From: Alphaproteobacteria bacterium
GTDB lineage: Bacteria; Pseudomonadota; Alphaproteobacteria; CACIAM-22H2
NCBI GenBank assembly: GCA_017308135.1
Contig: JAFKFM010000016.1
Coordinates: forward strand, 1 to 64,000
Direction of reading: 5' to 3'
DNA: 64,000 bases
Both the position numbers and the translations under genes were made by a program. Shown one piece after another: positions 1-8,790 of this stretch (position 1 is the first letter of the stretch; each line of letters opens with the position of its first letter). The notes under the pieces were generated by a model. The model was not told the DNA's origin. It made no database searches and saw nothing but the letters and a program-made list of their open reading frames with translations.

Positions 1-222
1 AAAGGTGCGAACGAAACGCTGCGCGATCTGTTCTTCTCGAACATGTCGGAACGCGCGGGCAAAATGCTCAAGGAAGAAATCGAAGCGTTGGGCCCGGTGC
101 GCGGCAAGGACGTGGCCGAAGCGCAAACCGCCATGGTCAACACCGCCAAAGAACTCGCCGCGAAGGACGAAATCGTCCTGTCGAAGGGCGGGGCCGGCGG
201 TGCGGACGACCTCATCTACTAA
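1..222 (+). CDS. fliG: Flagellar motor switch protein FliG, C-terminal fragment
   Basis: The gene enters from the left edge in frame 1, and only its last 73 codons are present, ending in TAA. The translation includes the FFSNMSER stretch, the GPVRGKDV segment, a run containing AQTAMVNTAKELA, and a final DDLIY. These match the end of the FliG C-terminal domain, which carries the charged torque helix and ends in a short acidic tail. FliG sits in the cytoplasmic C-ring of the flagellar motor and interacts with MotA. No other flagellar gene is visible downstream, so this is probably the edge of a flagellar cluster lying to the left. The call rests on motif recognition in a short fragment. Confidence 0.85.
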   Translation, partial: KGANETLRDLFFSNMSERAGKMLKEEIEALGPVRGKDVAEAQTAMVNTAKELAAKDEIVLSKGGAGGADDLIY

Positions 223-230
223 GAAAGATC

Positions 231-815
231 ATGCACAGCGCCATCAGCAACTTCATCGCGCTTGCGGAGCGTGAGGCCGCCGCCCATGCCGACAGCGCCG
301 ATCGCGTGCTGGCCATCGCCCCGGCGATGCGCCGCTTGGCGCGCGAAGGAACGGGCGTTCTGACGCAAGATCAGATGCGCAGCGACCCCGCACATTATAA
401 CCGCAACGCGATCCATATCTGCCCGCAGGGCGACATCTCGCTGTTCGCGCTGGTGTGGCTGCCGGGCCAATGGACGCCGGTGCACGACCACGGATCGTGG
501 GGCGTGGTCGGCGTGCTGCAAGGCCATTTGCAGGAACGCGCCTATATGCCGCGCGACGGCGAAATCAAAACCAATGACGGGATCGTGCTGCGCCGGGGCG
601 GCGTGGTTCTGCTCGATCCGGGCTCGGTCTCGACCTTCGTGCCGAACCCCGACCATATCCACATGACCGGCGTGCCCGAGGATGGCGAGGTTTGCGTCTC
701 GCTGCATCTCTACGGCCGCAATATGGATTCATTCCATATCTACGACGTCGCCGCCGGCACGCGGAAGCTGATCGACGTGCCGCACCAGAAGGTCGGGACG
801 GATATCCGCAACTAA
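231..815 (+). CDS. Cupin thiol dioxygenase (cysteine dioxygenase-like)
   Basis: This 194-residue protein looks like a single-domain cupin. The metal-binding pattern is HDHGSWGVVGVLQG, with H85 and H87, followed by E102 and a second histidine-rich strand with H142 and H144. H159 and Y171 near the end fit the catalytic His/Tyr region of cysteine and 3-mercaptopropionate dioxygenases. Such enzymes use non-haem iron to oxidise a thiol to a sulfinate. The substrate cannot be told from sequence. The ATG follows the fliG stop by eight bases with a weak purine-rich leader. The stop codon interlocks with that of the convergent DUF1989 gene. It may belong functionally with the sulfur-oxidation genes further right, but that is inference. 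Confidence 0.65.
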   Translation: MHSAISNFIALAEREAAAHADSADRVLAIAPAMRRLAREGTGVLTQDQMRSDPAHYNRNAIHICPQGDISLFALVWLPGQWTPVHDHGSWGVVGVLQGHLQERAYMPRDGEIKTNDGIVLRRGGVVLLDPGSVSTFVPNPDHIHMTGVPEDGEVCVSLHLYGRNMDSFHIYDVAAGTRKLIDVPHQKVGTDIRN

Positions 816-1654
816 ACTCCGTGCGTACGCGGATAGGCGCTGATCGGCGGCGGCGTATGCGCCGCCAGAAACGCGTCACTCGGGCGCAGGATTTCGATTT
901 TCAACGGATGGCAGCGCGCCGTATCGCTCGAATGTTCGGCCGAGCAATCCCCGCCGGGGCACGCCGATAGCGCGCCGATCAAATCGATCTCGGCGAGGAA
1001 CGTCAGGGAATCTCCGGGCCGCACCGGGCTCGCCTTCATGAAATATTGATGCGTGTCCTTGGTGAAGCCCGTGCACATGAACACGTTCAGCACGTCGTGA
1101 ACGTGAAGCTCGGCCTGCTGCGCCGGCAGACCGCTGATCGCCGCGAAGGCGCGCGTCAGATTCGAATGGCAGCAATGATGATAGTCGCCGCCCGACAGCA
1201 GCCGATTGGTGTAGGGATCGCAGCGCGTGCCGATCACATCGTGCACGCCGCCGCCATGTTCGTCGAACCCGTACCAGGCGAGGCTATCGGCAACGATCGT
1301 CGCCATCGGCCGCAGATAGGGCAGCGTGCTCCACAGCCGATGGCCGCGCGTCACATGCGTGGCGTGCAACGCGCGCGTCTTGCCGCTGAAGAACCGCTCA
1401 GCCGGATCCGCCGCCGACCATAGATTCAGATCGCCGACCTGCGGGCCTTCGACGCCGACGATGCGGAAGAACCAGCCCGCCGGTACGCGGAACGCGCGCG
1501 CGTCGCGCGGCGGCACGATCACCGTTTCGGCGACGGCGGCCTCCGCCAATCCCATATCGAGCTTGCCGAGATCGGGCGGCGCCAAGCCTTCGACCGGATA
1601 GCAGAGCACGGGGCGGATGGCGCGGCGCGCGGCGGCGTCTTGGGGTTCCGTCAT
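812..1654 (-). CDS. DUF1989 / urea carboxylase-associated family protein
   Basis: This 280-residue soluble protein has the hallmarks of the DUF1989 family: a middle block with VGDLNLW, an RCDPYTN segment, a YHHCCHSNL stretch rich in His and Cys, and a C-terminal PGGDCS motif. Members are often encoded beside urea carboxylase or allophanate hydrolase genes and are annotated as urea carboxylase-associated proteins. No biochemical role is firmly assigned to most of them. The cysteine and histidine clusters suggest metal binding. No urea carboxylase gene is present here, so this copy is outside the usual context. It is followed on the same strand, upstream, by an SDR gene 19 nt away. Confidence 0.75.
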   Translation of the reverse strand: MTEPQDAAARRAIRPVLCYPVEGLAPPDLGKLDMGLAEAAVAETVIVPPRDARAFRVPAGWFFRIVGVEGPQVGDLNLWSAADPAERFFSGKTRALHATHVTRGHRLWSTLPYLRPMATIVADSLAWYGFDEHGGGVHDVIGTRCDPYTNRLLSGGDYHHCCHSNLTRAFAAISGLPAQQAELHVHDVLNVFMCTGFTKDTHQYFMKASPVRPGDSLTFLAEIDLIGALSACPGGDCSAEHSSDTARCHPLKIEILRPSDAFLAAHTPPPISAYPRTHGV

Positions 1655-1673
1655 GATTCGAGCATAGCCGATT

Positions 1674-2465
1674 TCAGCGTTTCGCCGGATCGGGCGCGCC
1701 GATCCAGCGTGCGGCTTCCAGATCGCCCGACAGATCGCGCTGATAGGTCGGCACGATCCGCAATTCCGGAATCGTCGCGCGGGAAGGCAGCGTTGCGCAG
1801 AGCCGCACGGCTTGCGCCACGTCTTCGGGCGCCAGCATCGTCGCGCGCTCCGCGTCCGACGGCTTGCGCGGACGCAGCTCCATGATCGCCGTATCCGCTT
1901 CGCCCGGCACCACGGCAGTCGCGCGTATCCCTTGGTTGCGGAACGTGTTGTGGACGAACCCCATGAGATTGATCACGCCCGCCTTGGCGGCGCTATAGGC
2001 CGCCCCGCCGAGCAGCGTGCCGTTGAGCCCGGAATAGGACGCGATCGTCACGATCGTGCCCGCCTTCTTGGCCAGCATGTCCGGCAGCGCCGCCTGCGTC
2101 AGCGAAAACACGGCGGTGAGATTGAGATCGACGATGGCGCGCCACTCCGCCTCGGACATGAACTGGATATTGCGCACGCGACTGGAATGGCCCGCGTTGT
2201 TGACCAGGATATCGACCGCGCCAAGCGACGCCTTGATCTTCGCCACCGTCGCGGCGGCATCGTCGTGTTTGACGACGTCGAGCGGAAAGATTTTCGCCTT
2301 GCCGCCGATGGATTCGATCGCGGCTGTCGTCTCCGCGAGATTGGCTTCGCGCCTTCCGGCCAGCGCGAGTGTCGCCCCCTCGCCCGCCAGAGCCAAGGCG
2401 ATCGCCCTGCCGATCCCCGAACCCGCACCGGTCACGAGCGCCACCTTGCCGTCCAACAAACCCAT
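1674..2465 (-). CDS. SDR family NAD(P)-dependent oxidoreductase
   Basis: This is a classical short-chain dehydrogenase/reductase of 263 residues. The Rossmann glycine motif TGAGSGIG lies at residues 12-19, NNAG at 89-92, the catalytic Ser near 143, and the YxxxK pair at Y157 and K161. GRR at 37-39 after the second strand suggests NADP(H) preference. The ATG is preceded by a strong GGGAGGA site. The substrate cannot be inferred. The gene is read away from the MscS-type channel gene and lies upstream of the DUF1989 gene in a probable two-gene unit. Confidence 0.85.
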   Translation of the reverse strand: MGLLDGKVALVTGAGSGIGRAIALALAGEGATLALAGRREANLAETTAAIESIGGKAKIFPLDVVKHDDAAATVAKIKASLGAVDILVNNAGHSSRVRNIQFMSEAEWRAIVDLNLTAVFSLTQAALPDMLAKKAGTIVTIASYSGLNGTLLGGAAYSAAKAGVINLMGFVHNTFRNQGIRATAVVPGEADTAIMELRPRKPSDAERATMLAPEDVAQAVRLCATLPSRATIPELRIVPTYQRDLSGDLEAARWIGAPDPAKR

Positions 2466-2604
2466 CGAATCCTCCCTTACGTATTTCTACCGAGTATGGC
2501 GGCGAATATTCCCCAAGGCGAGCGCCGGGAATTCGCCATCAAATGGGCGCATTCCGTTTCTAGACCGAAGGCGGAGACCGCAATCGCGAAAGAACGGAGG
2601 GCCC

Positions 2605-4470
2605 ATGGCATCGACCATGACGGCATTCGCCGACGCGCCGGCGCAAATTCTCGAAGCACTGATGCGCGCCGTCACCGCGCTGCGCACGACATTCGAAGAT
2701 CCGTTCCTGCGCGCGCACGCGCTGGAAAGCGGCGTACGCGTCGTGGCGATCGTGGTGTTGGCCGCGTTGGCGGCATGGATCGCGGCGCGCCTCGTCTCGC
2801 GCGCGGCCACGTCGCGCGCCCTGCGCTTCGCGGCGGAGATCGTCGCCCCCCTCACGCTCGTCGCCGTCGCGCATATCGCGATCGCGTTCCTCGCCCCCTC
2901 GCCCACCTTGCGCGACATTCTGATCGCCCTGGTTCTCGTCACCGCGTCGATCCAGATCGGCCTCGCGATCGGCCGTCTCGCCTTCAATCCCGAAGTGGCC
3001 GAATCGCGGCTCGTCCCCCTCGACGATTCCGCGGCGTTCCGCATCTATCTCTGGATCAAGCGCATCCTGGTCGCGATCGGGCTCGGCTTCGCCGCGACGC
3101 GCGTGGCGGAAATCATGAACGCCTCGCCGCTGATCATCGAAGCCATCCGCTGGATCGCGGGCGGCGCCGTCGCCGCGATTCTGATCGCCGGCATTCTCGG
3201 CTGCCGGCGCCGCATGGCGCGGTTGATCGCGGGCAAAGGCGGCGATTCCGGCGCGGCGCGGTTGCGCCGCATGATCGCCGGGCTTTGGCATTTGATTGCG
3301 ATCGTCTACGTGCTCGTGGCGTTCGCCGTATGGGGCATGCATGTGCCCGGCGGCTTCGCCTTCCTGGCGCAGGGCACGGCGGTCACGTTCCTCGCCGTCG
3401 TCCTCGTCCAATTCTGCCTCGCCCAGATCGAAAGATTGTTCGAACGCCTGCGCGCCACGTCGCAAGCCTGGATGCGCAACGCCCCGGCCTTCGAATTGCG
3501 CGCGGGCAAATATCTGCGCAAAGCGCGCGTCGCCGCGATCTGGGCGGTGCGCATCGCGGGCGCTGCCGCCATCTTGCTCGCCTGGCAGATCGATCTCGGC
3601 GCGTTGCTGTCGACACCGGTCGGCGCGTTCGTGGCGCCGCGCCTCGCCGGGATCGCGGGCAGCTTGCTGCTCGCCTATATCGTGTGGGAAATCGCCGACG
3701 CGACGATCGCCTATCATCTCGACCGGCGCGACGCGAACGGCCAGATGCTGGTGCGCAATCAGCGCCTGCGCACGCTGCTGCCGCTGATCCGCAACGCGAT
3801 CTTCCTGGTCATCGGCCTGCTGACCGCGCTGTCGGTGCTGTCGCAGATCGGCGTCAACGTCATGCCGCTGATCGCGGGGGCCGGCGTCGTGGGTCTCGCC
3901 ATCGGCTTCGGCTCGCAAACGCTGGTGAAGGACGTCATCACCGGCATGTTCATCCTGGCCGAGGATACGGTGAATGTCGGCGACGTCGCCAACATCAACG
4001 GGACCGGCGGTTTCGTCGAAGGCATGACGATCCGAACGATCAAGCTGCGCGACATGTCGGGCGTCGTGCACACGATCCCCTTCGGCGCGATCACGCAGAT
4101 CAGCAACCTCACGAAGGATTTTTCGTTCTATCTGCTCGACGTGCGCGTCGGCTATCGCGAGAACACCGATCGCGTGATCGCGGTCTTGCGCGAGATCTTC
4201 GCGGGCCTGGCGGCCGAAGACGCTTATCGCGACGACATCCTCGATGATTTGGAAGTGCTCGGCGTCGACAAGTTCGAGGAATCGGCAGTGCATATCGTGG
4301 CGCGGATCAAGACGCGCCCCATTCGCCAATGGGCGATCGGGCGCGAATTCAATCGCCGCATGAAGCTGCGCTTCGACGAACTCGGCATCGTCTTCCCGCT
4401 GCCGCGCCGCGAGATCGACGTCGCGCAAGGCCGCACCGCCCTGCCCGACGCGGTCGCCGCGCAAAGCTAA
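2605..4470 (+). CDS. Mechanosensitive ion channel family protein (MscS type)
   Basis: This 621-residue membrane protein has a long N-terminal region of repeated hydrophobic segments, then the MscS pore helix and beta domain. The pore region contains the glycine/alanine-rich stretch IAGAGVVGLAIGFGSQTL, followed by KDVITGMFILAEDTVNVGD and the RTIKLRD segment of the cytoplasmic beta domain. It is much longer than E. coli MscS (286 residues), in line with the larger YnaI/MscM-like channels carrying extra N-terminal helices. Such channels open on membrane tension and release solutes after osmotic downshock. The reading frame is open far upstream, but the start at 2605 is chosen because GGAGG lies five bases before the ATG. 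The stop interlocks with the convergent GntR gene. Confidence 0.88.
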   Translation: MASTMTAFADAPAQILEALMRAVTALRTTFEDPFLRAHALESGVRVVAIVVLAALAAWIAARLVSRAATSRALRFAAEIVAPLTLVAVAHIAIAFLAPSPTLRDILIALVLVTASIQIGLAIGRLAFNPEVAESRLVPLDDSAAFRIYLWIKRILVAIGLGFAATRVAEIMNASPLIIEAIRWIAGGAVAAILIAGILGCRRRMARLIAGKGGDSGAARLRRMIAGLWHLIAIVYVLVAFAVWGMHVPGGFAFLAQGTAVTFLAVVLVQFCLAQIERLFERLRATSQAWMRNAPAFELRAGKYLRKARVAAIWAVRIAGAAAILLAWQIDLGALLSTPVGAFVAPRLAGIAGSLLLAYIVWEIADATIAYHLDRRDANGQMLVRNQRLRTLLPLIRNAIFLVIGLLTALSVLSQIGVNVMPLIAGAGVVGLAIGFGSQTLVKDVITGMFILAEDTVNVGDVANINGTGGFVEGMTIRTIKLRDMSGVVHTIPFGAITQISNLTKDFSFYLLDVRVGYRENTDRVIAVLREIFAGLAAEDAYRDDILDDLEVLGVDKFEESAVHIVARIKTRPIRQWAIGREFNRRMKLRFDELGIVFPLPRREIDVAQGRTALPDAVAAQS

Positions 4471-5153
4471 CGCAGTTTGCCCAGGGCCAGCGCGTGGCTC
4501 ATGCCGCCTTCGACATGGCGGCGCAGGGAATCGCAGGCGGCCGCGGCATCGCGGCGCATCGCGCAATCGACCATCTCGCGATGCTCGTTCGACGAAATGT
4601 CGCCGCGGAAGCTGAGGGACGTCATCATGTAGCGCAGATATTTGTCGAACACGCCGGCATGCGCCGCGATCAGCGTTTTCGAGCCGCAGGCGGAGATCAG
4701 CGCCTGATGGAATTCCCAATCGTAGCGCTTCCACTGCTCGGCCGTGTCGGGCACGCCCGCCGCCATGCGTTCCTCGAAGCGCGTCAACTTGTGATGCGCC
4801 GCGACGATCCGCGCTTCCCAATCCACGTCGCCCGCCTTGAACGAACGCTCGATCGCGTCGCATTCCAGCAGCAGGCGCAGTGCCGCGATTTCCTTGAGAT
4901 TGGCGACGGAGACCGGCGAGACCTGGAACCCCTTCTGCCCTTCCGCGACCACAAGGCGTTCCGACGCGAGGCGATTGAGGATCTCGCGCAACGTGGAAAC
5001 GCTGGCGCCGTAATCGGTTTTGAGCTTGTCGAGTTTCAGCTTCGCCGATGGCGCCAGCCGGCCCGCCAGAATGTCGGTGCGGATGCGCCGATAAATCGTG
5101 TCGGCCACCGTTTCGGCGGCATGTTCGGCGAGGACGACGATCTTGCCGCTCAT
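4467..5153 (-). CDS. GntR family regulator, FCD domain (downstream member of a tandem pair)
   Basis: This 228-residue transcription factor has an N-terminal winged helix-turn-helix (about residues 10-78, with YGASVSTLREILNRLASE as recognition region) and an all-helical FCD ligand-binding domain after residue 85. The FCD domain shows the acidic/histidine pattern of its metal or ligand pocket (EFHQAL, then NEHREMVDCAMRRD). The ATG overlaps the stop of the neighbouring paralogue in an ATGA junction, so the two are translationally coupled. The two proteins are very similar along their whole length, pointing to a recent tandem duplication. They are read divergently from the TRAP/quinate-type operon and probably control it, perhaps with different effectors. 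Confidence 0.87.
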   Translation of the reverse strand: MSGKIVVLAEHAAETVADTIYRRIRTDILAGRLAPSAKLKLDKLKTDYGASVSTLREILNRLASERLVVAEGQKGFQVSPVSVANLKEIAALRLLLECDAIERSFKAGDVDWEARIVAAHHKLTRFEERMAAGVPDTAEQWKRYDWEFHQALISACGSKTLIAAHAGVFDKYLRYMMTSLSFRGDISSNEHREMVDCAMRRDAAAACDSLRRHVEGGMSHALALGKLR

Positions 5154-5818
5154 GGCAGCACGCCCAATTTGCGCGTATGCGCGATGCAGCCATCGATATG
5201 CGCGCGCAGGATCGCGCAAGCGGCCGGCGCGTCGCGGCGCAGTGCGCAATCGAGCAGCTTCCTGTGCTCGTCGGCGGCGGCACGGCCGCGAAACACGACC
5301 GCGACCATCTGATAGCGCAGATACTGGTCGTAAACGTCGCCGTAGAGATCGAGCAGCGTCTGCGAACCGCAAGCGCCGATCAGCGCTTGATGGAATTCGC
5401 GGTCGTAGCCCTTCCATGTTTCGGTCGCTTGGGTTTCGCCCGCAAGCATCCGGCGTTCCATCGCTTCGAGCTTGTGATGGGCGGCGGCGACCGCCCCTTC
5501 CCATTCCACGTCGCCCGCCGCGAAACTGTCGCGGATCGCATGCGTTTCCAGCAGCAGGCGCAACGCCGCGACTTCCTCGAAATTCGCCATCGAGACGGGT
5601 GCGACATCGAAGCCGCGCTGGCCTTCCGCCACGACGAAGCCTTCCGACGTCAGCCGGTTCAGCACTTCGCGCAGCGTACTCACGCTCGCCCCGTAATCCT
5701 GGACGAGTCGATCCATGCGCAGGCGCTTTCCCGGCGCCAAGCGCCCGAAAATGATATCGCCCCGGACCTTGTCGTAGGTCTTGTCGGCGAGGGTCCCGGT
5801 TTGGAGATCGAAAGCCAT
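5150..5818 (-). CDS. GntR family regulator, FCD domain (promoter-proximal member of a tandem pair)
   Basis: This 222-residue protein has the same architecture as its downstream paralogue: winged helix with YGASVSTLREVLNRLTSE, then an FCD domain with REFHQALIGACGSQTLLDLY and DEHRKLLDCALRRD. It is the first gene of the leftward pair and starts 175 bp from the start of the divergent TRAP operon. FCD-type GntR proteins usually bind operator palindromes between divergent genes and release them when a carboxylate intermediate binds. The likely ligand here is a substrate or intermediate of the adjacent pathway (inference from position). No operator was confidently identified in the AT-rich intergenic segment. 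Confidence 0.87.
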   Translation of the reverse strand: MAFDLQTGTLADKTYDKVRGDIIFGRLAPGKRLRMDRLVQDYGASVSTLREVLNRLTSEGFVVAEGQRGFDVAPVSMANFEEVAALRLLLETHAIRDSFAAGDVEWEGAVAAAHHKLEAMERRMLAGETQATETWKGYDREFHQALIGACGSQTLLDLYGDVYDQYLRYQMVAVVFRGRAAADEHRKLLDCALRRDAPAACAILRAHIDGCIAHTRKLGVLP

Positions 5819-5932
5819 GCGAATCCTTGCCCTTAGCCGGCAGGGTACATCACCCCAACCGGCGTCGGGGAAAATACGACGTCATCCATAATATATGAGA
5901 TTTTGTCTTTTTTCATTGACTATGATCTTTAT

Positions 5933-5982
5933 CCAATCAAATCTCTCGCATCGGACGCGCAAACCGCGCCGCCATTGATTGG
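5933..5982 (+). promoter_or_regulatory. Inverted repeat reaching into the ribosome-binding site of the TRAP operon
   Basis: CCAATCAA at 5933-5940 is the exact reverse complement of TTGATTGG at 5975-5982, with a 34-base loop. The right arm overlaps the first bases of the GGGAGGA ribosome-binding site (5981-5987) of the dctP-like gene. In RNA the stem could partly hide that site. The same 175-bp gap (5819-5993) is AT-rich around 5885-5935 and must hold the divergent promoters of the GntR pair and the TRAP operon. Whether the repeat acts as RNA or as a DNA operator is not known. Confidence 0.35.
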
Positions 5983-5993
5983 GAGGACCCCTC

Positions 5994-6977
5994 ATGAATT
6001 TCACACCGTCTCGCCGCGCCTTCTTGGCCACCGGCGCCGCTTCGCTCGCGATGGGCAGCGCCGCTTTCGCCCAAGCCAAACCGACGATCCGCTTCTCGGC
6101 CGTGTTCTCCGAACAGGACATCCGCGCCGAGATGATGAAGCGCTTTTCGGCGGCGGTCGAAGCCGACTACACGATGCAGCTCTTTTACGGCGGCAACCTG
6201 TTCAAGCAGGGCACCGAACTCGTCGCGCTTCAGCGCGGCAATCTCGAGATGGGCAATATCGCCCCGCAGGACGTGTCGAACCAGATCCCGGCGTGGTCGA
6301 TCATGACCGCCGCCTATCTGTTCCGCGACGCCGCCCATCTGCAAAAAGTGTTCGCGAGCGACGTCGGCCAGCAGATGAAGAACATGGCCGAAGAACAGCT
6401 CGGCATCCGCATCCTCGCACCCACCTATTTCGGCGCGCGCCATGTCGGCCTGCGCGGCCGCAAGAAGATCGAAACGCCCGCCGATCTCGCCGGCGTGAAG
6501 CTGCGCATGCCCGGCGGCGACGCGTGGCAGTTCCTGGGCCAGTCGATCGGCGCCAATCCGGTGCCGATGGCCTATGCCGAGGTCTATACGGGCCTGCAGA
6601 CCGGCGCCATCGACGGCCAGGACAACCCGCTGCCGAACGTGCAGAACATGAAGTTCTACGAGGTCAGCAACCAGATCATCCTGACCTCGCATCTCGTCGG
6701 CTTCGATCTGCTGACCGTGTCGGCCCGCACCTGGCGCGCGATGAGCGAAGCCAAGCGCGCGCAGTTCCAGGCGGCGGCCGACGCGGCCGTGGGCTGGAGC
6801 AACGCCGAGCACGCGAAGAAGGAAGGCGAGCTGGTCGCGTTCTTCAAGGCGCAGGGTCTGGACGTGTACGAGCCGAACTTGGCCGCGTTCCGCGACTTCG
6901 CGCAGAAGAAATACCTTGCCTCCGACCTCGCCAAGGCGTGGCCGGCCGGCATGGTCGATAAGATCAACGCGCTCTGA
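5994..6977 (+). CDS. TRAP transporter solute-binding protein, DctP family
   Basis: This 327-residue periplasmic protein opens the operon. The N-terminus has a twin-arginine-type signal (SRRAFLATG, cleavage probably after AFA near residue 26). The DctP-fold signature runs from about 165 to 205, with LRMPGGDAWQFLGQSIGANP, containing R171 where TRAP binding proteins place the arginine that holds the substrate carboxylate, and then YTGLQTGAIDGQDNPL. It should capture an organic acid and hand it to the DctQ/DctM pair encoded next. The ATG at 5994 has GGGAGGA seven bases upstream, so an in-frame TTG at 5979 is not preferred. The downstream enzymes suggest quinate, shikimate or a related cyclohexane carboxylate as ligand. 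Confidence 0.9.
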   Translation: MNFTPSRRAFLATGAASLAMGSAAFAQAKPTIRFSAVFSEQDIRAEMMKRFSAAVEADYTMQLFYGGNLFKQGTELVALQRGNLEMGNIAPQDVSNQIPAWSIMTAAYLFRDAAHLQKVFASDVGQQMKNMAEEQLGIRILAPTYFGARHVGLRGRKKIETPADLAGVKLRMPGGDAWQFLGQSIGANPVPMAYAEVYTGLQTGAIDGQDNPLPNVQNMKFYEVSNQIILTSHLVGFDLLTVSARTWRAMSEAKRAQFQAAADAAVGWSNAEHAKKEGELVAFFKAQGLDVYEPNLAAFRDFAQKKYLASDLAKAWPAGMVDKINAL

Positions 6978-6981
6978 GGCG

Positions 6982-7488
6982 ATGACGCGCGTCGCGAAAA
7001 TTCTGGCGAAGGGGGCCGAGGCCGTCGCGGTGGCGATGCTCGCCGCGATGTTCCTCGCCTTCCTGATCCAGATCGTATTCCGCTACGCGCTCAACTTCCC
7101 GGTCGGATGGACGCACGAACTCAGCATCGTGCTGTGGATCTGGCTCGTTCTATGGGCGGCCGCGTTCGTCCTGCGCGAGGACGAGGAAATCCGCTTCGAC
7201 CTTCTCTACGGCGCGGTCGGCGACGGAACCAGGCGCGTCATGTGCCTGGTGACCGCCGCCGGCCTCGTCGGCCTCTATCTCGTTTCGCTGCCCGCGATCG
7301 CCGATTACGTCGCCTTCATGCGCGTGCAGCGCACGGCCTATATGAAAATCCGCTTCGACTGGCTTTATCTCATCTACGTGATCTTCGCCGTCGCCGCGAT
7401 CGTCCGCTATCTGTGGCTGGGCTTCCGCGCGTTGAAGGGCGGCGCACCGGACGCCTTCGATCCCACCAAAGCGAATTCGGGCGTATGA
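6982..7488 (+). CDS. TRAP transporter small permease, DctQ family
   Basis: This 168-residue inner-membrane protein has four hydrophobic segments (roughly residues 15-37, 48-66, 84-105 and 128-150). The conserved FRYALNFPVGWTHELSIVLWIW stretch includes the FRY…W…E pattern of the DctQ family. It forms the small membrane subunit of the tripartite TRAP importer. The gene begins four bases after the binding-protein stop, and its own stop overlaps the next start as ATGA, so all three TRAP genes are likely co-translated. The start at 6982 was chosen because upstream codons overlap the preceding gene. Confidence 0.88.
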   Translation: MTRVAKILAKGAEAVAVAMLAAMFLAFLIQIVFRYALNFPVGWTHELSIVLWIWLVLWAAAFVLREDEEIRFDLLYGAVGDGTRRVMCLVTAAGLVGLYLVSLPAIADYVAFMRVQRTAYMKIRFDWLYLIYVIFAVAAIVRYLWLGFRALKGGAPDAFDPTKANSGV

Positions 7489-8786
7489 ACTTCGCATCCC
7501 CCTGGTCGATCGCCCTGGTCGCGATCACGCTGCTGTCGCTGCTGGGACTGCCCATCGGTCACGCGATGATCGCGGGCTCGATCCTGTATCTCCTGCTTGC
7601 CGGGCAGGATATGGGCATCGCCGCCGAGCAGATCCTGAACGGCATGTACAACAACTACATCATCCTGGCCGTGCCGCTGTTCGTGCTGGCGGCGGAGCTG
7701 ATGAATATCGGCAGCATGACCGACCGCCTGCTCGGCTTCTGCAACGCGCTGGTCGGGCGCTTCCGCGGCGGCCTCGCCCAGGTCAACGTGCTGCAAAGCG
7801 TGATTTTCGCGGGCATGTCGGGCTCGGCCATCGCCGACGCGGCGGGAACCGGCAAGATGATGCAGGTCATGATGACCCGCGACAACCGCTACACGGCGAG
7901 CTTCGCGGCGGCGCTGACGGCGGCGTCCTCGGTCATCGGGCCGATCATCCCGCCGTCGATCCCGATGGTGCTCTACGCGCTGATCTCCGACGCGTCGATC
8001 GGGTTCCTGTTCCTGGGCGGCGTGGTCCCCGGCTTGCTGATGGCGGCGTCGCAAATGCTGATCGTCGACTGGCAGGCGAAGGTCAAAAAATTCCCGGTCG
8101 AAAAACCGGTACCGATCCGCGAGATCCCCGGCATCACCTGGCGCGCGTTGCCGACACTGATGATGCCGGTCGTGCTGCTCGGCGGCATCTATGGCGGCGT
8201 GACGACGCCGACCGAAGCGGCGGCCGTCGCCGCCGCCTACGCGTTGATGATTTCGGCCGGGCTCTATCGCAGCGTGGGCTTCCGCGATCTTTACGGCGCG
8301 TTGATGCGCAGCATGCGCGTTTCGGCGTCGATCGGCATGCTGATCGCGGGCGCGCTGGTGCTGAATTATATCGTCACGATCGAGAACATCCCCGAACTGC
8401 TGAAGAATCTGATCGCGGGCTGGAATTTGAGCCAGATCGAGTTCCTGATCCTGGTCAACGTGATCCTGCTGATCCTCGGCTGTATTCTGGAAGGCACGAC
8501 GATCCTGCTGGTCATCGTGCCCGTGCTGTTGCCGACCGCCAAAGCGCTGGGGGTCGACATGATCCATTTCGGCGTCGTCGCAGTGTTCAACATCATGCTG
8601 GGGCTGATCACGCCGCCCTACGGTTTGCTGCTGTTCATCATGACCAACATCGCGAAAGTGCCGTTGCGCGACCTCGTGCGCGACGTGCTGCCCTTCCTGT
8701 GGGCGATGATCGCGGCGCTGGCGCTGATCACCTTCGTGCCGGAAACGGTTTTGTGGCTGCCCCGCGCGATGGGCTACCAGGGTTAA
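7485..8786 (+). CDS. TRAP transporter large permease, DctM family
   Basis: This 433-residue membrane protein has about a dozen hydrophobic helices and the family motifs IFAGMSGSAIADAAGTGKMM, PPSIPMVLYA and GGVTTPTEAAAVAAAYAL. DctM subunits carry the sodium-coupled translocation path. The length is typical. The gene overlaps the small-permease stop by four bases and is followed after four bases by the AroQ-like gene, so transport and catabolism appear to be in one transcript. Confidence 0.92.
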   Translation: MNFASPWSIALVAITLLSLLGLPIGHAMIAGSILYLLLAGQDMGIAAEQILNGMYNNYIILAVPLFVLAAELMNIGSMTDRLLGFCNALVGRFRGGLAQVNVLQSVIFAGMSGSAIADAAGTGKMMQVMMTRDNRYTASFAAALTAASSVIGPIIPPSIPMVLYALISDASIGFLFLGGVVPGLLMAASQMLIVDWQAKVKKFPVEKPVPIREIPGITWRALPTLMMPVVLLGGIYGGVTTPTEAAAVAAAYALMISAGLYRSVGFRDLYGALMRSMRVSASIGMLIAGALVLNYIVTIENIPELLKNLIAGWNLSQIEFLILVNVILLILGCILEGTTILLVIVPVLLPTAKALGVDMIHFGVVAVFNIMLGLITPPYGLLLFIMTNIAKVPLRDLVRDVLPFLWAMIAALALITFVPETVLWLPRAMGYQG

Positions 8787-8790
8787 ACGC

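Noticed and set aside
2560..5283. Very long open frame of about 900 codons on the minus strand across the MscS-type and GntR genes.
   Set aside because: Its translation is dominated by Arg, Asp and Ala without motifs. It is an antisense shadow caused by high GC codon bias.
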